Source of the DNA: Orthonyx spaldingii
Lineage: Eukaryota; Chordata; Aves; Passeriformes; Orthonychidae
Length of the DNA: 64,000 bases
NCBI GenBank assembly: GCA_013397795.1
Contig: VZTJ01005306.1
Span: 1,186,808 to 1,250,807 of the forward strand
Direction: 5' to 3'
Part shown: positions 1-13,404 of the stretch, piece by piece
How positions within the stretch are numbered: the first letter of the stretch is position 1
How the letters are laid out: the number at the start of each line of letters is the position of its first letter
Position numbers and translations under genes: made by a program
Notes under the pieces: generated by a model
Databases searched by the model: none
Told to the model about the DNA's origin: nothing
The model's input: the letters and a program-made list of their open reading frames with translations, nothing else

Positions 1-3000
1 ATTATCTATTTCCATGAGAGGTAAATGAGGTCATGCCTAACTGCATTTATATCAAGCTAAGTAGCCCAAAAGAACAGCTCAAAAAACCCTTTAGGCTTGC
101 CAAGGTCCTAAACAGTCATTATCTTACATAGGACAAATTAAGGGACATTTATTGAGGGACTAGGAGAATCTTTAATTAAGGTGAAGAATAAATCCTGACT
201 TGCAATCCTTATACTTGTTTGGTTCCAAATTGGAGCATAAGTAAAATGAGTAGGTTATAAGAAGAAGAAAATAATTTCTAATATAGAAACCTGCATGTCT
301 GTGAAGCTCAAAAAGACAAAAAGAGTGAAACCCTCCAAAATAACTACATTGATTTCTTTAACCAAACAAATAGAAAAGAAAAATGTCTTCTATTTAATGT
401 TGTCCTAATTAATTCTGCAAGCATTATTCTTGTGTTCCTGTGGAGTTAATTACAAATCAGTTTAGTATAATTAGATATTAATATCCTCAACAATATTTTC
501 TAATAACTCTTAACAGTATCATTGCTCAGTGGAGATATTTTATAAGTGTAGACCAGGTCTCAGAATCCTGCAATAACCAGCTGATTGTTTGCTGAAGACA
601 TATTAGACAGAATTGCAGAATCCGGCCTTAACATTTAAAATTTTAATATTACAACAGAATTCATCACATTGCTGTTTGGAAGCTATTTGAAGAATTCAGG
701 TGCACAGTATTCGTGTAGAATAATGCTAATCTTTTTTTTTTCAAAATTCAGAGCACAGTATGAATTTCCAACTCAGCATTTACAAACACGTTGGAAAAGA
801 TAAACTGTAGACTGATGTTACCTAAAGCAAGATTACTGACCAATAACTAGAATTCTTTGGGAGGTGTGATTGACAGGTAGATTTGTCCCAGCCCTTACGG
901 CCCTCTCTGGAGATACACAGACACTTGAAGCAAAGGATGGCCACTACAGTTTCTTCTCAAATGCAGGATGTAAGAGAGAAATTCTAACCAGAGCTCTAAA
1001 AGAATGGGAGGAAGATTATGAGAAATTAATCAATCCATGAACAACGTATCTTGCAGTGTAGCAGATGAATACAATGTCTTTTCTGTCTTTTGGCACCACC
1101 ATCCCATAGCCCTTTGAAATCCCCAGCAGTATTTCCCATATGTTCAGTAATTACGAAGTTTCTTACACCATAATTACTCCTTCTTCTAATTCTTTATGTA
1201 AGTCACAACTACAGGATCAATTTATCAAGTGCTGCATCAGCTCTGTATACCATAGATAGACATAACTCAACGTTGAGATATAGAGAGGGCTCTGTGTATC
1301 TACTAGACAAATACCAGTCTTCAAAATATTTTTAGGAAAGCCATAGCCATAGTTGGAAGTACAAAGAGATAACTAAATTATTTTCTTACTCTATACATTT
1401 CATTACAGATTTCAGTCCATACTTGGTCTATAAATGTTATATAAATATCAAGAATCGCTTTACTTGGAGGATGTGAACAACTGTCTTAGGTTGTAAACTT
1501 GAAGAAGTTTAATGAAAAAAACAGGTATGTTGATAGCTTGCTTAATGTAGAATTCAAATATCTCTCCCATAAAAAATTTTGGATGTTTTTTTAAGAATTT
1601 CCTATCTTTAGAGAATTGTTTTCAGTGAGGTTCAGGCACAGGATTGGTATTTCTGTCATCTTTTTGGCAGCAGCAACTGCAACCAGAAAAGACACCATCA
1701 GTGGGAAGGCTAACAAGCACCAAGTACCAGCAACCCAAAAAGGGAGATGCTGGGAGCTCTGGAGGCAGATGCTGCCTGAAAACAGAGTTGCTATTGGGAC
1801 AAGTTAACCAGTACCTTTTGACACTTCAGGATAGAAATTCTAACTACAGGCCCATAACAGGTGGGTATATGGAACTTTGTAAAGTGAAGAAAATCCGCTT
1901 TATTACTTTAGTGGAGAATATCAATACCTTAAGGATGGTGGGAAAGCAGTGTGTGGAAAGATAAGGCAAAGAACAAGGCTTATTCAGCCTGGTAAACATA
2001 TGACTCTTGCTGAGGCTAATAGGCACCTTTCTGCAAGAGATAGATATTCTCTCTTAGTAAGATCCATCTATATGTCTACATCTGTCCTGTGCTATAGAAC
2101 AAGATTAATTTGGATAATGAAGTAGCCTGCATTAGAAGATGTGGGAAATCGAGCTGAGTCCCTTGACTCCTCATTGATTGTCAATGGCTCAGACAGAAAA
2201 ATACTTTCACCTACGTAGGACTGTCTGTGCCATTTGCTGACATAGTGTGACCAGGGTCTTCTGGCCCAGAGGTGTCACAGGGAAATTAGAATTGTTCGCT
2301 TCATCACAAAGCCAGGATCACATCTGACACGGGCTCTCAGCATTATTTTGTGTTTGAATGGCCACTGGGGTCTGAGAAAATCTCAGGTTATTTTCAATTG
2401 CTATTTTTTAGGGCTCTAGCTTTATCTTATGATTCTCTTATTTGAAGACAGGGTACACTTCAGAGGAAAAATCTGGACCAAAAAAAGGGTTTTAGCAGTG
2501 GATAATAAAAAGAGCAGAAGAACAAAAGTAAAACAGGAGAAAACAAGAATAGCAAAGGACCATGTAACAAGATTTTTTATACGAATAAGCAACTCTACTA
2601 TGAAATATTTTTGGATCCCCACAAGGACTGATCATGCAGAATTCTGCTTCAACCAAGTGGTTGATAGGATCTGTCATTGCACTTTGTGTGCTTGGCTTAA
2701 ATTGTTCAGGCTGCAAGCTTGAGGAAGGGATCCTCTACATATATCAGAGTTAAAATATAAAATTTTGCATTTGCCTGACAAGGCAAATGAACAACCTCTC
2801 TGTGAATGTGTATGTGAACTTTCATGACAGAAAAATAACAGAATTTGTCACAACTTTAAACTCAAAAAAAAATATCTAGGATGAAATATGGTAAAATATC
2901 AATATCTCAAATTTTCATTCTAAATCATATAGAAAGTTGCCAGATTCCTTCATGGAGTGTAAATAGTGTTATCCATGACCCAATATAATCATAAAAACAT

Positions 3001-5075
3001 TTATCTAATTTACAAAGCATGAAAGAATTGAGTCATACTCCAAAGCAAGCACAAATTTTAGTTATGCCAGGAAGACAGAGATATCATTGATCTGAAATAC
3101 AAGAAAAGGGCAAAGAATATATGGATACAGAAACTGTAAATACACCAGTTAGGTAACTTACTGTCTGGACAAACATTCATAAGAATGTAAGCAATGAATA
3201 TAACCATCATGGAAAAATACTGTATATAAATCATGCAATATATAAAACAATAAAATACTTGAGTGTTCATAAGTGTAATTCCAAGAAAAGGCTCAAATAA
3301 GTGATAACCACCCACCCCTCCCCCCAGCTTTTTACCTCTATCTTAATACCAGAACAACAGAATTGAAATGGAAATCTCCTAGAGTCATTTAGACTTACCT
3401 CTTACACAACACATTTTTTCATAGGCGGGAAATACTCTACTACATAAGTAAATACTATCAAGCTCAGCATCTTGGGGGATAGTTTTAGAAATAAATTGTG
3501 TTGTTGGTAAAGACTCCAAGTGATGAATTTACTACTTTATTCAATAAACCGTTACAGTGATTAATTACTCTCACTCTAAGAAGGTGTGATTTATTACTAA
3601 TTTTGCTTCAACTAAACTTTATCATCAGACATTAGAACTCATGCTTCATTCATGTAGCTTCATCTACCATAACTGAATTTCTGCTCTTTGTCTGTAATTT
3701 TTCACAATGGTTTTTCATTTACTATACATTATTTTTAATGTGTTCAAAGATCCTGTAGCAGCTTTCCAAATTTAAAATAGCCATCATCAGCTTGTTTCTC
3801 ACAATATAATTTAAATATTTTACACTTCACATTGCCTAGCATAGCTGTGTATTCTTGAAAAATAATTTGCTTCATCATTGGCTTATCTCTAAAGTAAGTG
3901 ATGTGGTCCTTTTGCATGCAGGCAGCATATAAAGTATTCAGAGAAGCACAAAAGTAAGTAGCAATTTGGAATATTATTTTATTTTATATACTATATTTGA
4001 AAAACTAAGTAAGAGTAAAATTTCTGCAAAATCTAACAAAAATATTTATCATCTAACTTAAAAAAAATTATTCTACTTTTTCTTCACTCTTTTTACACTG
4101 ATTTATGTCTACTCCTGTCTGTTGAATCTCTTCTGATTTACATCAAACAGAGAGCTACAATACACTTTGGCATTTTTATCTTTTCCCAGGTTTGTACATA
4201 ATTTACTCTTTTACATTTAATATCATTAAGTGTGGACTCAAAGTACTGTCTGAGATCCTACCTTGAAGGTATTTTACTACATCAATGTTTAAGCAGGAAA
4301 TTTGCTCAGGGCATTTTTTTCTGCCACTAAGTTCAATATAAATATTAATATCCTACTAGCTTTATTTTTAGATTTTAATTTTTAGCTTGCAGATATACAG
4401 TTTTACATTTTACTGCTTTAGCCTAGTAAAACCCACTGTGCTATTTATCATAATGCATTTCATTATTTTTTTATCACAACTGCAGAAACTTGAATTTCAG
4501 AGATCTACATACTGCATTATTTTTACTTCCATCTTTTTATGGCTCAGCCACAGATATATTGGCAGAGTCTTACATATGTTTATGAAATTACATTTAATCT
4601 GTTCCTACTTATAAAAACATACTCTGACACCCGAAAGGGAATTCAGTTCAAAATAGACATAATCTTTGTAACTTTTTAATAAAAAGTCACAAAATTAAGG
4701 ATCATTTTTTCAGTAAAGGGTAGAGATTCTTCACAGTCAGTTATTTTTTTACATTATTATTTTTCAGCCAAGCTTTTAATTATCTCTTTGTCCAGAAAGG
4801 AACAGAAATGTTGTTCAGTTTGTAAAATATTTTGGGTTTATACAATAGGAGGGACACCTAAACTATAAAATGTGGATTATGGGGATTTTACAATACAATT
4901 CTATTGTAGCATATAGAAATGTGATTGGTTTTATGTCAGTGAGTCCTTCCTGCTAGCAATTGTGCCACTACTTCCAGAGATAGTTGCCTATGACTTTCCA
5001 AAACATAGTAAGGAGGCTGCTGGAGCCAAACTCATTTTGATGTCAGGGGGACAATGCCAAAAAATTGATGTCTGA
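1..5075. other. Non-coding AT-rich unique sequence
   Basis: No gene or recognisable repeat is seen here. The longest ATG frames are 106 codons (+, 1644-1964) and 97 codons (+, 2429-2722). Both are low in complexity, overlap other frames and match no domain I recognise, so I treat them as chance. A C-rich run lies at 3308-3326. The part around 2160-2340 is a little richer in G and C than its surroundings, with no identifiable content. Confidence 0.7.
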
Positions 5076-5320
5076 GAGTCTCAGGTCAGACATTAGAAGG
5101 TAACACACCCCCCATAAATACACATTTACACACAAATATGTGGAACAGACAGCCCAGAAAGGCTGTGGAACCTTCATCTTTAGTAGTTTCTGAGACTTAG
5201 GTAGATAAAGTTATAAATGATCTGGCCTAGTGCAGGGATGCTCCTGCTTGGAGCAGATACCTGAGGTGATCTTCGGAGGTCCCTTCCAAACAGCTTTTCT
5301 GTGACAGAGTGATTCCACAG
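5076..5320 (+). mobile_element. CR1 LINE fragment, 3' end
   Basis: This 5'-truncated CR1 retrotransposon remnant covers only the end of ORF2 and the 3' UTR. The order of remembered CR1 landmarks is kept: a 'caggtcagacatta' block near 5081, 'ggaacagacagcccagaaaggctgtgg' type wording near 5140-5167, then 'gatgctcctgcttggagcag', 'gaggtcccttccaa' and a terminal 'gtgattccacag'. The stretch 5100-5135 aligns poorly and is A/C-rich. The copy is diverged and non-coding. The orientation follows from the 3' tail. Confidence 0.85.
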
Positions 5321-5805
5321 TTCCATATTGCCCAAGGATACTATGAGTGCATGGTATGTGTACCTAAACCTCGTAACTCGTAACTTCTAACTCATAATAG
5401 TTATAATATGCAATACTGTCCCCTCAGTCTTTAAAGTAAAAGGTACATGAACTTGGAAACTAACCCAGAAAAGAGAAAGAGGGGACATAATCAGAGATTT
5501 TGTCATGAAGACAGCAGTGATTAATCCAATGTTTTAGATGTTGGCATGCAAATGAAGAATAATTAAGGTAATGACTTAATGAAATAACAGATGCTCATTA
5601 AAAAACAGTGTATATAAAATACGAATAAATTAAAGTTTAATAGGAAAGAGACAAAAAATAAGGTAGCTGTATGGGTGGATATAAAGCTGACAAGATAACC
5701 ATATTCACTAAGCATCAGTGGTCTATTACGGATGTGGAAGGATATATCACAGGCTTGCTGACACACTTTGGTGTCAATTTAGGTCTACTTTTAAAAATAT
5801 TTTCA
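5321..5805. other. Non-coding spacer between two CR1 pieces
   Basis: AT-rich sequence without a recognisable gene. It contains a small 7-bp tandem repeat, listed separately. The right-hand part, from about 5640, may already belong to a poorly preserved upstream portion of the next CR1 copy, but I could not align it. Confidence 0.5.
5370..5397. repeat. Short tandem repeat, 7-bp unit x4
   Basis: Four consecutive 7-bp units read CTCGTAA, CTCGTAA, CTTCTAA and CTCATAA. The first two are identical and the others differ by one or two bases. This is a tiny minisatellite-like array with no apparent function. Confidence 0.8.
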
Positions 5806-6664
5806 TTAACAACATTTATGATGGGAAATTGAAAGTTCTTATTAAGACAGCAGACAGAAACCAGGTGTACAGAGATTTCAAATAGACTGCAAGATAGGAT
5901 TAGACCTCAAGAGTATATTGAGAATTGGAGGAATTTTTAAAAGGAGAGAAATGCATTTAAAAGAGAGAAATGCAAGATGATCTACATGGAAAAAAAATCA
6001 CCTTTGTCATCACAAGACATAATAAAAGAAATGGCTAAGTAGGTCTTCTGCTGGGTGAAAATATATCACACTTCTGTGAAGAATGCATAAGCCATACTGG
6101 ATTGGTTAGAGAGGAATGCATCTTGCACACCACAAGAATTCGTCTGGTTAATAGTCTCAAGATGGGTAAGATGTCAAATGCAGCACAGTTTTAGGCACTG
6201 CAATTCAAGAAAGAGGTAGGTACCAGGTAAAGGATGATAATAAGAATGATCAGACCAATGTCTTATCTGCTCAGCAAGTCTGAAACAACTGAATTTGCTC
6301 AGCTGCAGAAAGAGGAGGATAGGATAGTAACGCTCAAGGATGTAAAAAATTCTTGCCAAAAATAAGAAAATATTTTTCCTATGTCCATAGCTGATAGAAG
6401 AAGGAACAGCTACAATAATAAGAAATTGAGTGGCAGTAAGGATTCAAACAAAAACTAGTAAAACCTTGTTGTTGACAAGAGTTGTGTAGCATGAAAAAAG
6501 TGTGCATTTTGACACTTAAAAGGGATTTTGGTGGTGATGATATTGTCATTAAGGACAGGTTCAGGAAACCCATGCATAACTGTCATGGCAGACTAGCCTG
6601 GAGTACAGAAGTAGACTAGATGACTTTGTATGGTCTGTTTCAGCCCTCATATTATACATATATG
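5806..6664 (+). mobile_element. Old CR1/L3-like LINE fragment (ORF2 3' part and tail)
   Basis: An ancient, highly diverged CR1-superfamily copy. Landmarks in consensus order include 'accaggtgtacagag' near 5862, 'ggcactgcaattcaagaaag' near 6194, 'gataataagaatgatcagacc' near 6235, 'ttgctcagctgcagaaag' near 6295, 'gtaaaaaattcttgcc' near 6342, 'ctatgtccatag' near 6380, and 'agactagatgactt...tctgtttcagccct' near 6613-6650. Its wording is closer to the older L3-like lineage than to the young CR1 tails elsewhere in the window. No frame survives. The left boundary is uncertain. Confidence 0.75.
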
Positions 6665-6861
6665 ATGTTAATTTGTTAATTGTTTTGGTTTGGGAGGATT
6701 TTTTTCCTCCTTATGTACAAAACTTCAAAGACTTCAAGGATTTCTTTTCCCCAAAGCTTTATTTTTAAAGTTTGCTGATAGGCTGGAAGTGTCAGTTGAA
6801 TTCTTCAGCTGTAACTAAAAATAACTTCCCAGATACAAGTATGCATGCAGGTTAGAATTTC

Positions 6862-6903
6862 AAAACTTACTTATGTAAGTTTTCTCTACTTATGTAGAGA
6901 AAA
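6862..6903. repeat. Two overlapping perfect inverted repeats
   Basis: Hairpin 1 has 9-bp arms (aaaacttac at 6862-6870, gtaagtttt at 6875-6883) around the loop ttat. Hairpin 2 has 10-bp arms (ttttctctac at 6880-6889, gtagagaaaa at 6894-6903) around the same loop, ttat. The two share bases 6880-6883, so only one can form fully at a time. They are seen directly in the sequence. The role is unknown and such structures arise readily in AT-rich DNA. Confidence 0.85.
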
Positions 6904-9900
6904 TTTTAAAAAAACTTAATTTTTAATTTTATGTTTTTTAAAGAACGGAAGAAGTTGAAATATGGCTAAGACTATTTTCTGTTGGAAACAATAGAAAGGA
7001 CAAACATTTTCTCTGCAATCCTTCAGTGATCCTTTCCTTCATTCCTCTCCTTCTCTTCTTCCAGAAAGACTTACGGTGCTTTTACAACAGACTTTAAAGT
7101 TTCTGAACAATTTAAAAACACTTTAAAATGTAATTGCCAATACACTTGCTTGATATAAGTTGCAAGACGACAATATAGGGATATTGACAGAGAATAATGG
7201 AAGAAAGGTTGCGTTACTAAAAAAAACCCTGTTGAATGGCAAAAGTCTTGAAACTAATGTCTGGAAGGAAGTGAAATCTCCTATGGCATGTGTTAATGAT
7301 GACCAGACAAAATGCCCATATTTGAATGCTTCAGGCACACTACTATAAAAGAACTGAACTTTTCACTAAATAATTTATGCTAAAATATGTATTTTCTGAC
7401 ATTAGTTTTCACTGCTTGGAAAGAATCAACCTGATTTACATAATATTCTTATGCTGAGGATCTGACTTTTTTAAAGTCCTAGCTTAATAAAATGTTTTTT
7501 AACACAATTTGCCATTGCATGTGTCAAGTTAAGTTTCATCCTGGAGTATTCTTCATCAAGCAGTAACTACAGACATAAGCATTGTAAGCCCAGACAAATT
7601 ACAGAATTATGACAGTCATTTGAGATAATTAATACTAATATAATTTAATTTTTTTTTCTAAATGAATTTGTCAACATTTCAAACAAAGGAAGCAGGAGAA
7701 CAGGGTGGATTGTACTGCCAGACTTTCAGAAACTCAGTAGTAATTATTGTTTGACTAAGCAAGATAGCAAAGAGTAAGGAATACAACTCCACCCAAGTGA
7801 CCAAAACCATTTCTACATTTCAGAAGTCTGCATTGCAGCACTTAAAACAATATTCTTAGTAAGTGTTTGCCCCAGTCTCATTTTCATGAGGTGAAACTGT
7901 GCTTAATATCTAGCACTTCTATGGCAGATCCAATCCACAGACACTAAATTACCGTAGCAAATGTTTTCCAAAATGATTCTCATTTTTAAAGATGGGAAGC
8001 TGAAATATTCAGTAGTTCAGTTCTACATCTAAAGTACCCATGTGAATCAGAGATGAAGGCAGAAATAGAAATAGAAACAGAGCTTCCTGGATATTAATCC
8101 AGTACATAGGATGACATGTACTAAATACTGTTTGGAAGCTGAACAATCCACATACTATTAAAATATATTTTTTAAGTACATAGAAGGTATGAAAACAGGT
8201 TGCTTGGTATCATAAAAGCAAGGACTTTATCTGACTCATTAGTATAGGGTACATAGGCACTGGACTGATAACAGACAAGCTAGCAGCACATAAAATAGAT
8301 TATGCCTCCGCTTGGTATCCACTGACAAGTTGATGGATGATAGTATCTGGCTGTTCTCTGGCTCACAATTTAATTATGCTTTCGATACATTTAGAATCTC
8401 TGAAAACCTGAGAAAGAAATCTAAGGAATAAGAAACACTAAAGTTTAGCCATTTCCATACAGACCTTAAAAAAGAAAATCAGATCAACTTTAGATTTCAA
8501 AGTTGTGCATAAACCTTGATAAACCTATTATATTTATGCCCATTTAAAAAAAAAAAAAGAAAAAAGTGTTGAGAAGAAAAATTAGAATAAAACCACAGCA
8601 GTATAGAAATCTTAGAAGTCTGTCAGTATTCTCTAAAGTGCCTTTCTTTGTTGATCTTCAAAGAGAGCTTCTAACATCTTCCCCCAGTTGCCTGTGTATT
8701 TTGTCTGGGCTGAAAAGGTCTGATTGCCAGGGTGTTGAAGTATACAACTTTTTCAAGTATAAAAGTCAGAAATCAGTTCTGTTCAACAAAGTCTTTGTCA
8801 ATACATATAAAAGGTCAGTGCAATTTTATCTACAATATAGGCTAAGGCTGACCCATGAAGAAATACTTTGTTGCTTTATGGGCTGCAAAACATAGCCTGT
8901 TGACACATTACTTCTTTTCTCAGCCTTTTATCTGAAAAGACATTGGTGGATATTATAAAAATAAGGCACTCAGTGTTATGTACCCCTTCTCTTAGAAAAG
9001 CTCAGTACCATCATTTATATTTTTATTGATTGGTTAAATTTCAGTTGGGTGTTCTCCACTTCACAATCATCACTATTTCACACACCTATATTGAAATTGT
9101 AAGGTGTAAAAAGGTAGGTCAGTATCACGAAATAGGAGTTACAATTTCAAATGCTTCTAACAGTCTGTGGAATTCATTTAACAAGCAAAGTTTTCAGGCA
9201 TATATAAACTATAAACTGCCCTATGAAACATGGAAGGCTAAGGTCCATGTGTGAAGTTCTTTGACAAAACAATTATTATTTTTCCCCTGATCTAAAGCAA
9301 AACATGCAATGAAGACTGCAGTCACTTATCTAAGCAAGGTTGCTGTCAAATTGCCTACATACAAAAATTATGGCTAGCTCTAGGTAGGTATGTCTGAAAA
9401 CACTTGCCTAAAGCAGTCTCATAAAGAATAGGTGACTAAGTGAGACGGTATTAGATCTGTAAGTACTCCTTCCTCTTCCAGATAGGATAAGTATTTTCCA
9501 AACACATAGCTGAAGGCATGGGGATATAGATCTCATGCATGTATACCTCTCTGTACACACTGAGGTTTACAACTGCACTTCAAAGACGTTAGTCGTTGTG
9601 TCATATGAAACAGAATTTTAAATGATAAAAATAAGTTTAGAAAAATTCTAGAAGAAAACAGATTATAACAAATTAATTTGTGCTTAAGGTAAAAGAAAGG
9701 TAACCAAAGCTTTGGTTCATAGCCACCTTCTAAATCAGTCTTTATGTTATCCATTAGCAGCACCTAAAGCTATAATTTAATGCCAGTCAAGGAAAAAAAA
9801 TTATAAATTACCTAATCTATGGGTGAATTATTTTTAAAAGTACAGGACTTAATAGGTGTAAAGGTTTTATAGGTTTAGAGAGCATTTTGTAATTAAAGAA

Positions 9901-10159
9901 AGAGGAGGCTACACTAAACCCATGCCTTAGCACTAAAGAGTGTACACTAACCAGAACTGTTAATGAGAAATTAGACACACAGCTTCTATTACTGTTAATG
10001 GAATTTTCGTGCTCCATTCCCTACGTGCCAAGTAAAATATATAACCCTTAAAACATTGTTTAAAGAAGGTGCTGCCAAATTGTATACTGCAGAACAAGGT
10101 ATAATTTTGAGAGGTTATGTATGTTCTATAAACATCAGCAGCTTATCTCATGTATTATT

Positions 10160-10179
10160 ACTTTAATGAACTTTAATGA
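10160..10179. repeat. Perfect 10-bp tandem duplication
   Basis: Two adjacent identical copies of actttaatga. Probably a replication-slippage event. Confidence 0.85.
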
Positions 10180-13100
10180 AGTTGCATATATTTCACAAGT
10201 CTTTAAACTACTTGTGCAGTTCTTGGGTCATCTCAGCTTGTAATTTAGTGTCTGGAAAGCACTGCTGCATTTAGAAGGCCTTTGTGGACATTTTTTCCCA
10301 AATTATTTTTACTGTATGAATACAGAGGAGAGATTCTCTCTTACTGGTGAGCTGAGATACTACAGTGCTTATTTTAAGCACCTAAATCACTTATGGAGAT
10401 CTTCCCTTTTCTAAATGCTCCTCAAAAGGCAAGATCATAGATAATTGTCATCCTCTTAAACTCACTGAGGGACCATTTAATCTGTCCTACAGATACAACC
10501 CACAGTGCTCATCTGTCACTCCATTGCCACTCATTTGTCCACTGTAAAGACTGAGGTCTTACTAATAGGTACTTCAACTCCAAATTAGCTGGCATGTGCT
10601 CTTTGGACTTCTACCTATCATCTCGATGATATCTGTGCAAAGTTCAGCCCTTCAGCAATCACATTTGCTGCATACCCTTAAATAGATTTAACATCTGTTT
10701 GTAGTCCTGTGCTACAGCATTTAGCTGCATCGGCATTCAGGAAAAAATTACCTTCGCAATTAACACCAGTCTTCCTGAAGTTTTGGCTAGAGAAGAGAAG
10801 AAGTAGGGTTTATTTTCTCTTAGAGTCATGTTTTGGGACCTTTTACCTATGCAGCACCTTTTTTTTTTTTTTCATTTTGTCTCAAATTATCACACTGTAA
10901 CACTGATTATTTTCACAGCTACACCCATATTCTGGCCATAAATCCAGCTCATCATGGATTTTTGCAGTATGTATTAATGACAGGCATAACAGTTCCATGG
11001 CTGCAATTTCCCTGGTAACACAAAGTTTTAAGTATTGGAAAACATTGAATTTTACATGAAAATTCATGTGTCTTTGATATTTGCACTAACCATATATTTC
11101 ATTTATCCTAAATACAGAAAGCTCCTTATATCTTTTTCTTGTGTTTTGAAGCATATTGAGGCACATGTGCAATTATGCTTTTGAAAAAAAAATGTATAAT
11201 TTGTTCAGCACTTAAATATAAACTGTCCAAATACAGTCAGATCTTTCAGTGAAACATTTTCACAGCTGGTAAATTAGGTGGTTTAACTCCATAGCTTCTG
11301 TGCAATGCACTGCCAAACCATGCATTTAAAGAAAACAGTGCTGCTGAAAAAAAGCAGGCTTAGCACACTACAACTACCATCTCAGCAAAGAAAGGGGGTT
11401 TTGCTGACTTTATGCAGGATTTTTTCTCGTACAAGCTGCTTAAGTGGGTCACTATATCTTATTAGTTTACTGGCCCAAGGGCAATTTAAAAATTTGACTG
11501 AATTTTATCAGTGTATATAGTGCTTTAATCTTATTCCCACATATTTATGTTAGTCACAGAGGCAAGCTGAATAATTTCTTTGTGATTAGAAACTATGGAA
11601 ATTCACGAGGAAATCATTGTACCTCTGAGAGCTCTGGCACTGAGCGTAACTTTTACAAATGGCATATGCACTTTGCAGGAGAGCTCTCATTGCCTCATTG
11701 GATCATATTTTTCTATGACTTTTTTTTTCCTCCTTCCTTCTTTTCAATTACTCCTGATAATTTAGCCACAGCCATTTAGTCAGCAGTGTCATTATGGCAG
11801 CAAGTTAACTCCTTCTCAATCAATATGAGCTTTTCTGTGCTTTCTCGTGACAGCAGGATGAGACCACAGAAATGAGCATGACTAACAGACCCTCTGGCCA
11901 GCTGACACACCATTATAAATATATAACTTTACAAAAACCTCTGTTTCCTGAAACTACAGCTGCCAGGGACTATTTGCTTTTGTCTTTCTTCTACAGCATG
12001 CAAAGGAAGAAATCTCCAGATTGGTGATGTGACCAACGAATGCTCTCATGCTTGAAAATAAGAACAGGGATCTGCATGAAGAGTGCAATTCTTGTCAGGA
12101 GAAGTAGAATCTTAATCCAATGGAAGTTATTTTCAAATGACACTAAAGAATGCTTGGATTAAATGAAAAGTGCAGTAACATACATGTAATTAAAACTGTA
12201 GCAACTACCTGACATAAAAAACTGTGTTATAAAATTATTTTTGTGTTTTTACTTAAAAAATGAAGTGGGACATCACTACTGTAAGGGCAGACCAATTTTC
12301 TCCTGAAACAGTAAGATACCTGTAAACAGACTGCACTTGCTTGCATTAGCATTGAGAGGACAGTTTTCTAATCCTAGGTAATATGCACACATAGATTTTT
12401 GTGTTTGAAGAATAAGACAGAAACAGAAAGCTATCAGACTCAGCTGTTTACTGAATTAAAGAGCAATACTGCATGAGGGAAAAAGAAGAGTGGGGCTGAA
12501 ATGGAGTCCATGGATCTGAACTAAACTAGATCTTTCTCTAAACTAGTGCAGAGGAAGACTACAACTTTAGGGTTTCAGTCATGATATTTTCAGTAACAGA
12601 AAGAAGAGAAAACACTTTTTTTTAAATTTGGAACAAATATTTACTAAATGTAATCTTTTACACTGAGGTTCTATAATCAAAATGTCACTGCTGAAAGCTG
12701 TTGGTATTTACTTATCTTTCTCAGAAATTGTACTGATAAGCAACAAAGATTATAAACCAAATAAGAACTAGTCACCAAGACAGAGCAATGTAAAGAATTC
12801 AGAATTCAAATATTTCCACTCAAAAAAAGATATTCAAAACTATCCTATTCAAAACAAGAGGATTAGCAGAGGGAGAGAAAGATGAAAAGCACAACATTTT
12901 TGCATAGCAACATATATTGTTTGCACAGAGGGAAAAAAGGAAACAATAAGAGAAAGACAGTGTTCAATGAATATGATAGTGAGATAATGAAATACATTAG
13001 AGATGATCACATCAAGACCTACATTATTATTACATGAATGTAGCTATTTCACTTTGGGCATGGATGTTTTTAAATTGTAAGATCAACCAGTAGAGCAAGC

Positions 13101-13404
13101 TGAGCCCTTGTTATAGCCTCCATTCAGTCTTCAAAAACTGATCCTGGGATTCAGTTGTGAATTTCAACCTTTCTAAGAATTATTGAGCAAAATGTCCAAA
13201 TATATGACATGGTAGGAATATACTTTAGACAGAACGTTAAATGCAAGTTCTATCTTCTTCAACCTTTCAGGAACGACATGATAATGTGCAAACCTAGAGG
13301 TGTCAGCTACATCTTCAAGAAATTTGTACGTGTTACCTGTTATCCTTTTTCACTATGCTTCAATATGGAACTGGCATTAAATGACATATAATCCCAAGCA
13401 GGTG

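Larger units (their letters stand above)
6665..13404. other. Non-coding AT-rich unique sequence
   Basis: No gene is supported. The longest ATG frame is 109 codons (+, 8566-8895), begins just after a poly(A) run and has no recognisable domain. Local features are two overlapping hairpins at 6862-6903 (listed separately), an A-run at 8547-8559, a 10-bp perfect tandem duplication at 10160-10179 and a T-run at 10858-10872. Nothing else stands out. Confidence 0.65.

Noticed and set aside
1935..2045. Phrase 'cttattcagcctgg' similar to the CR1 block 'ctgttcagcctgg'
   Set aside because: The flanking bases do not follow the CR1 order, so one short match is not enough.
8566..8895. 109-codon plus-strand frame after a poly(A) run, considered as a retroposed gene
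   Set aside because: A retroposed copy would have the poly(A) at its 3' end, not before the start. There is no recognisable protein and no target-site duplication.
8908..8945. Wording resembling the 5' end of U2 snRNA (ttctcagccttttatctga)
   Set aside because: The similarity covers only a few short words. The downstream branch-site region and Sm site of U2 are absent, so it is not called as an snRNA or its pseudogene.
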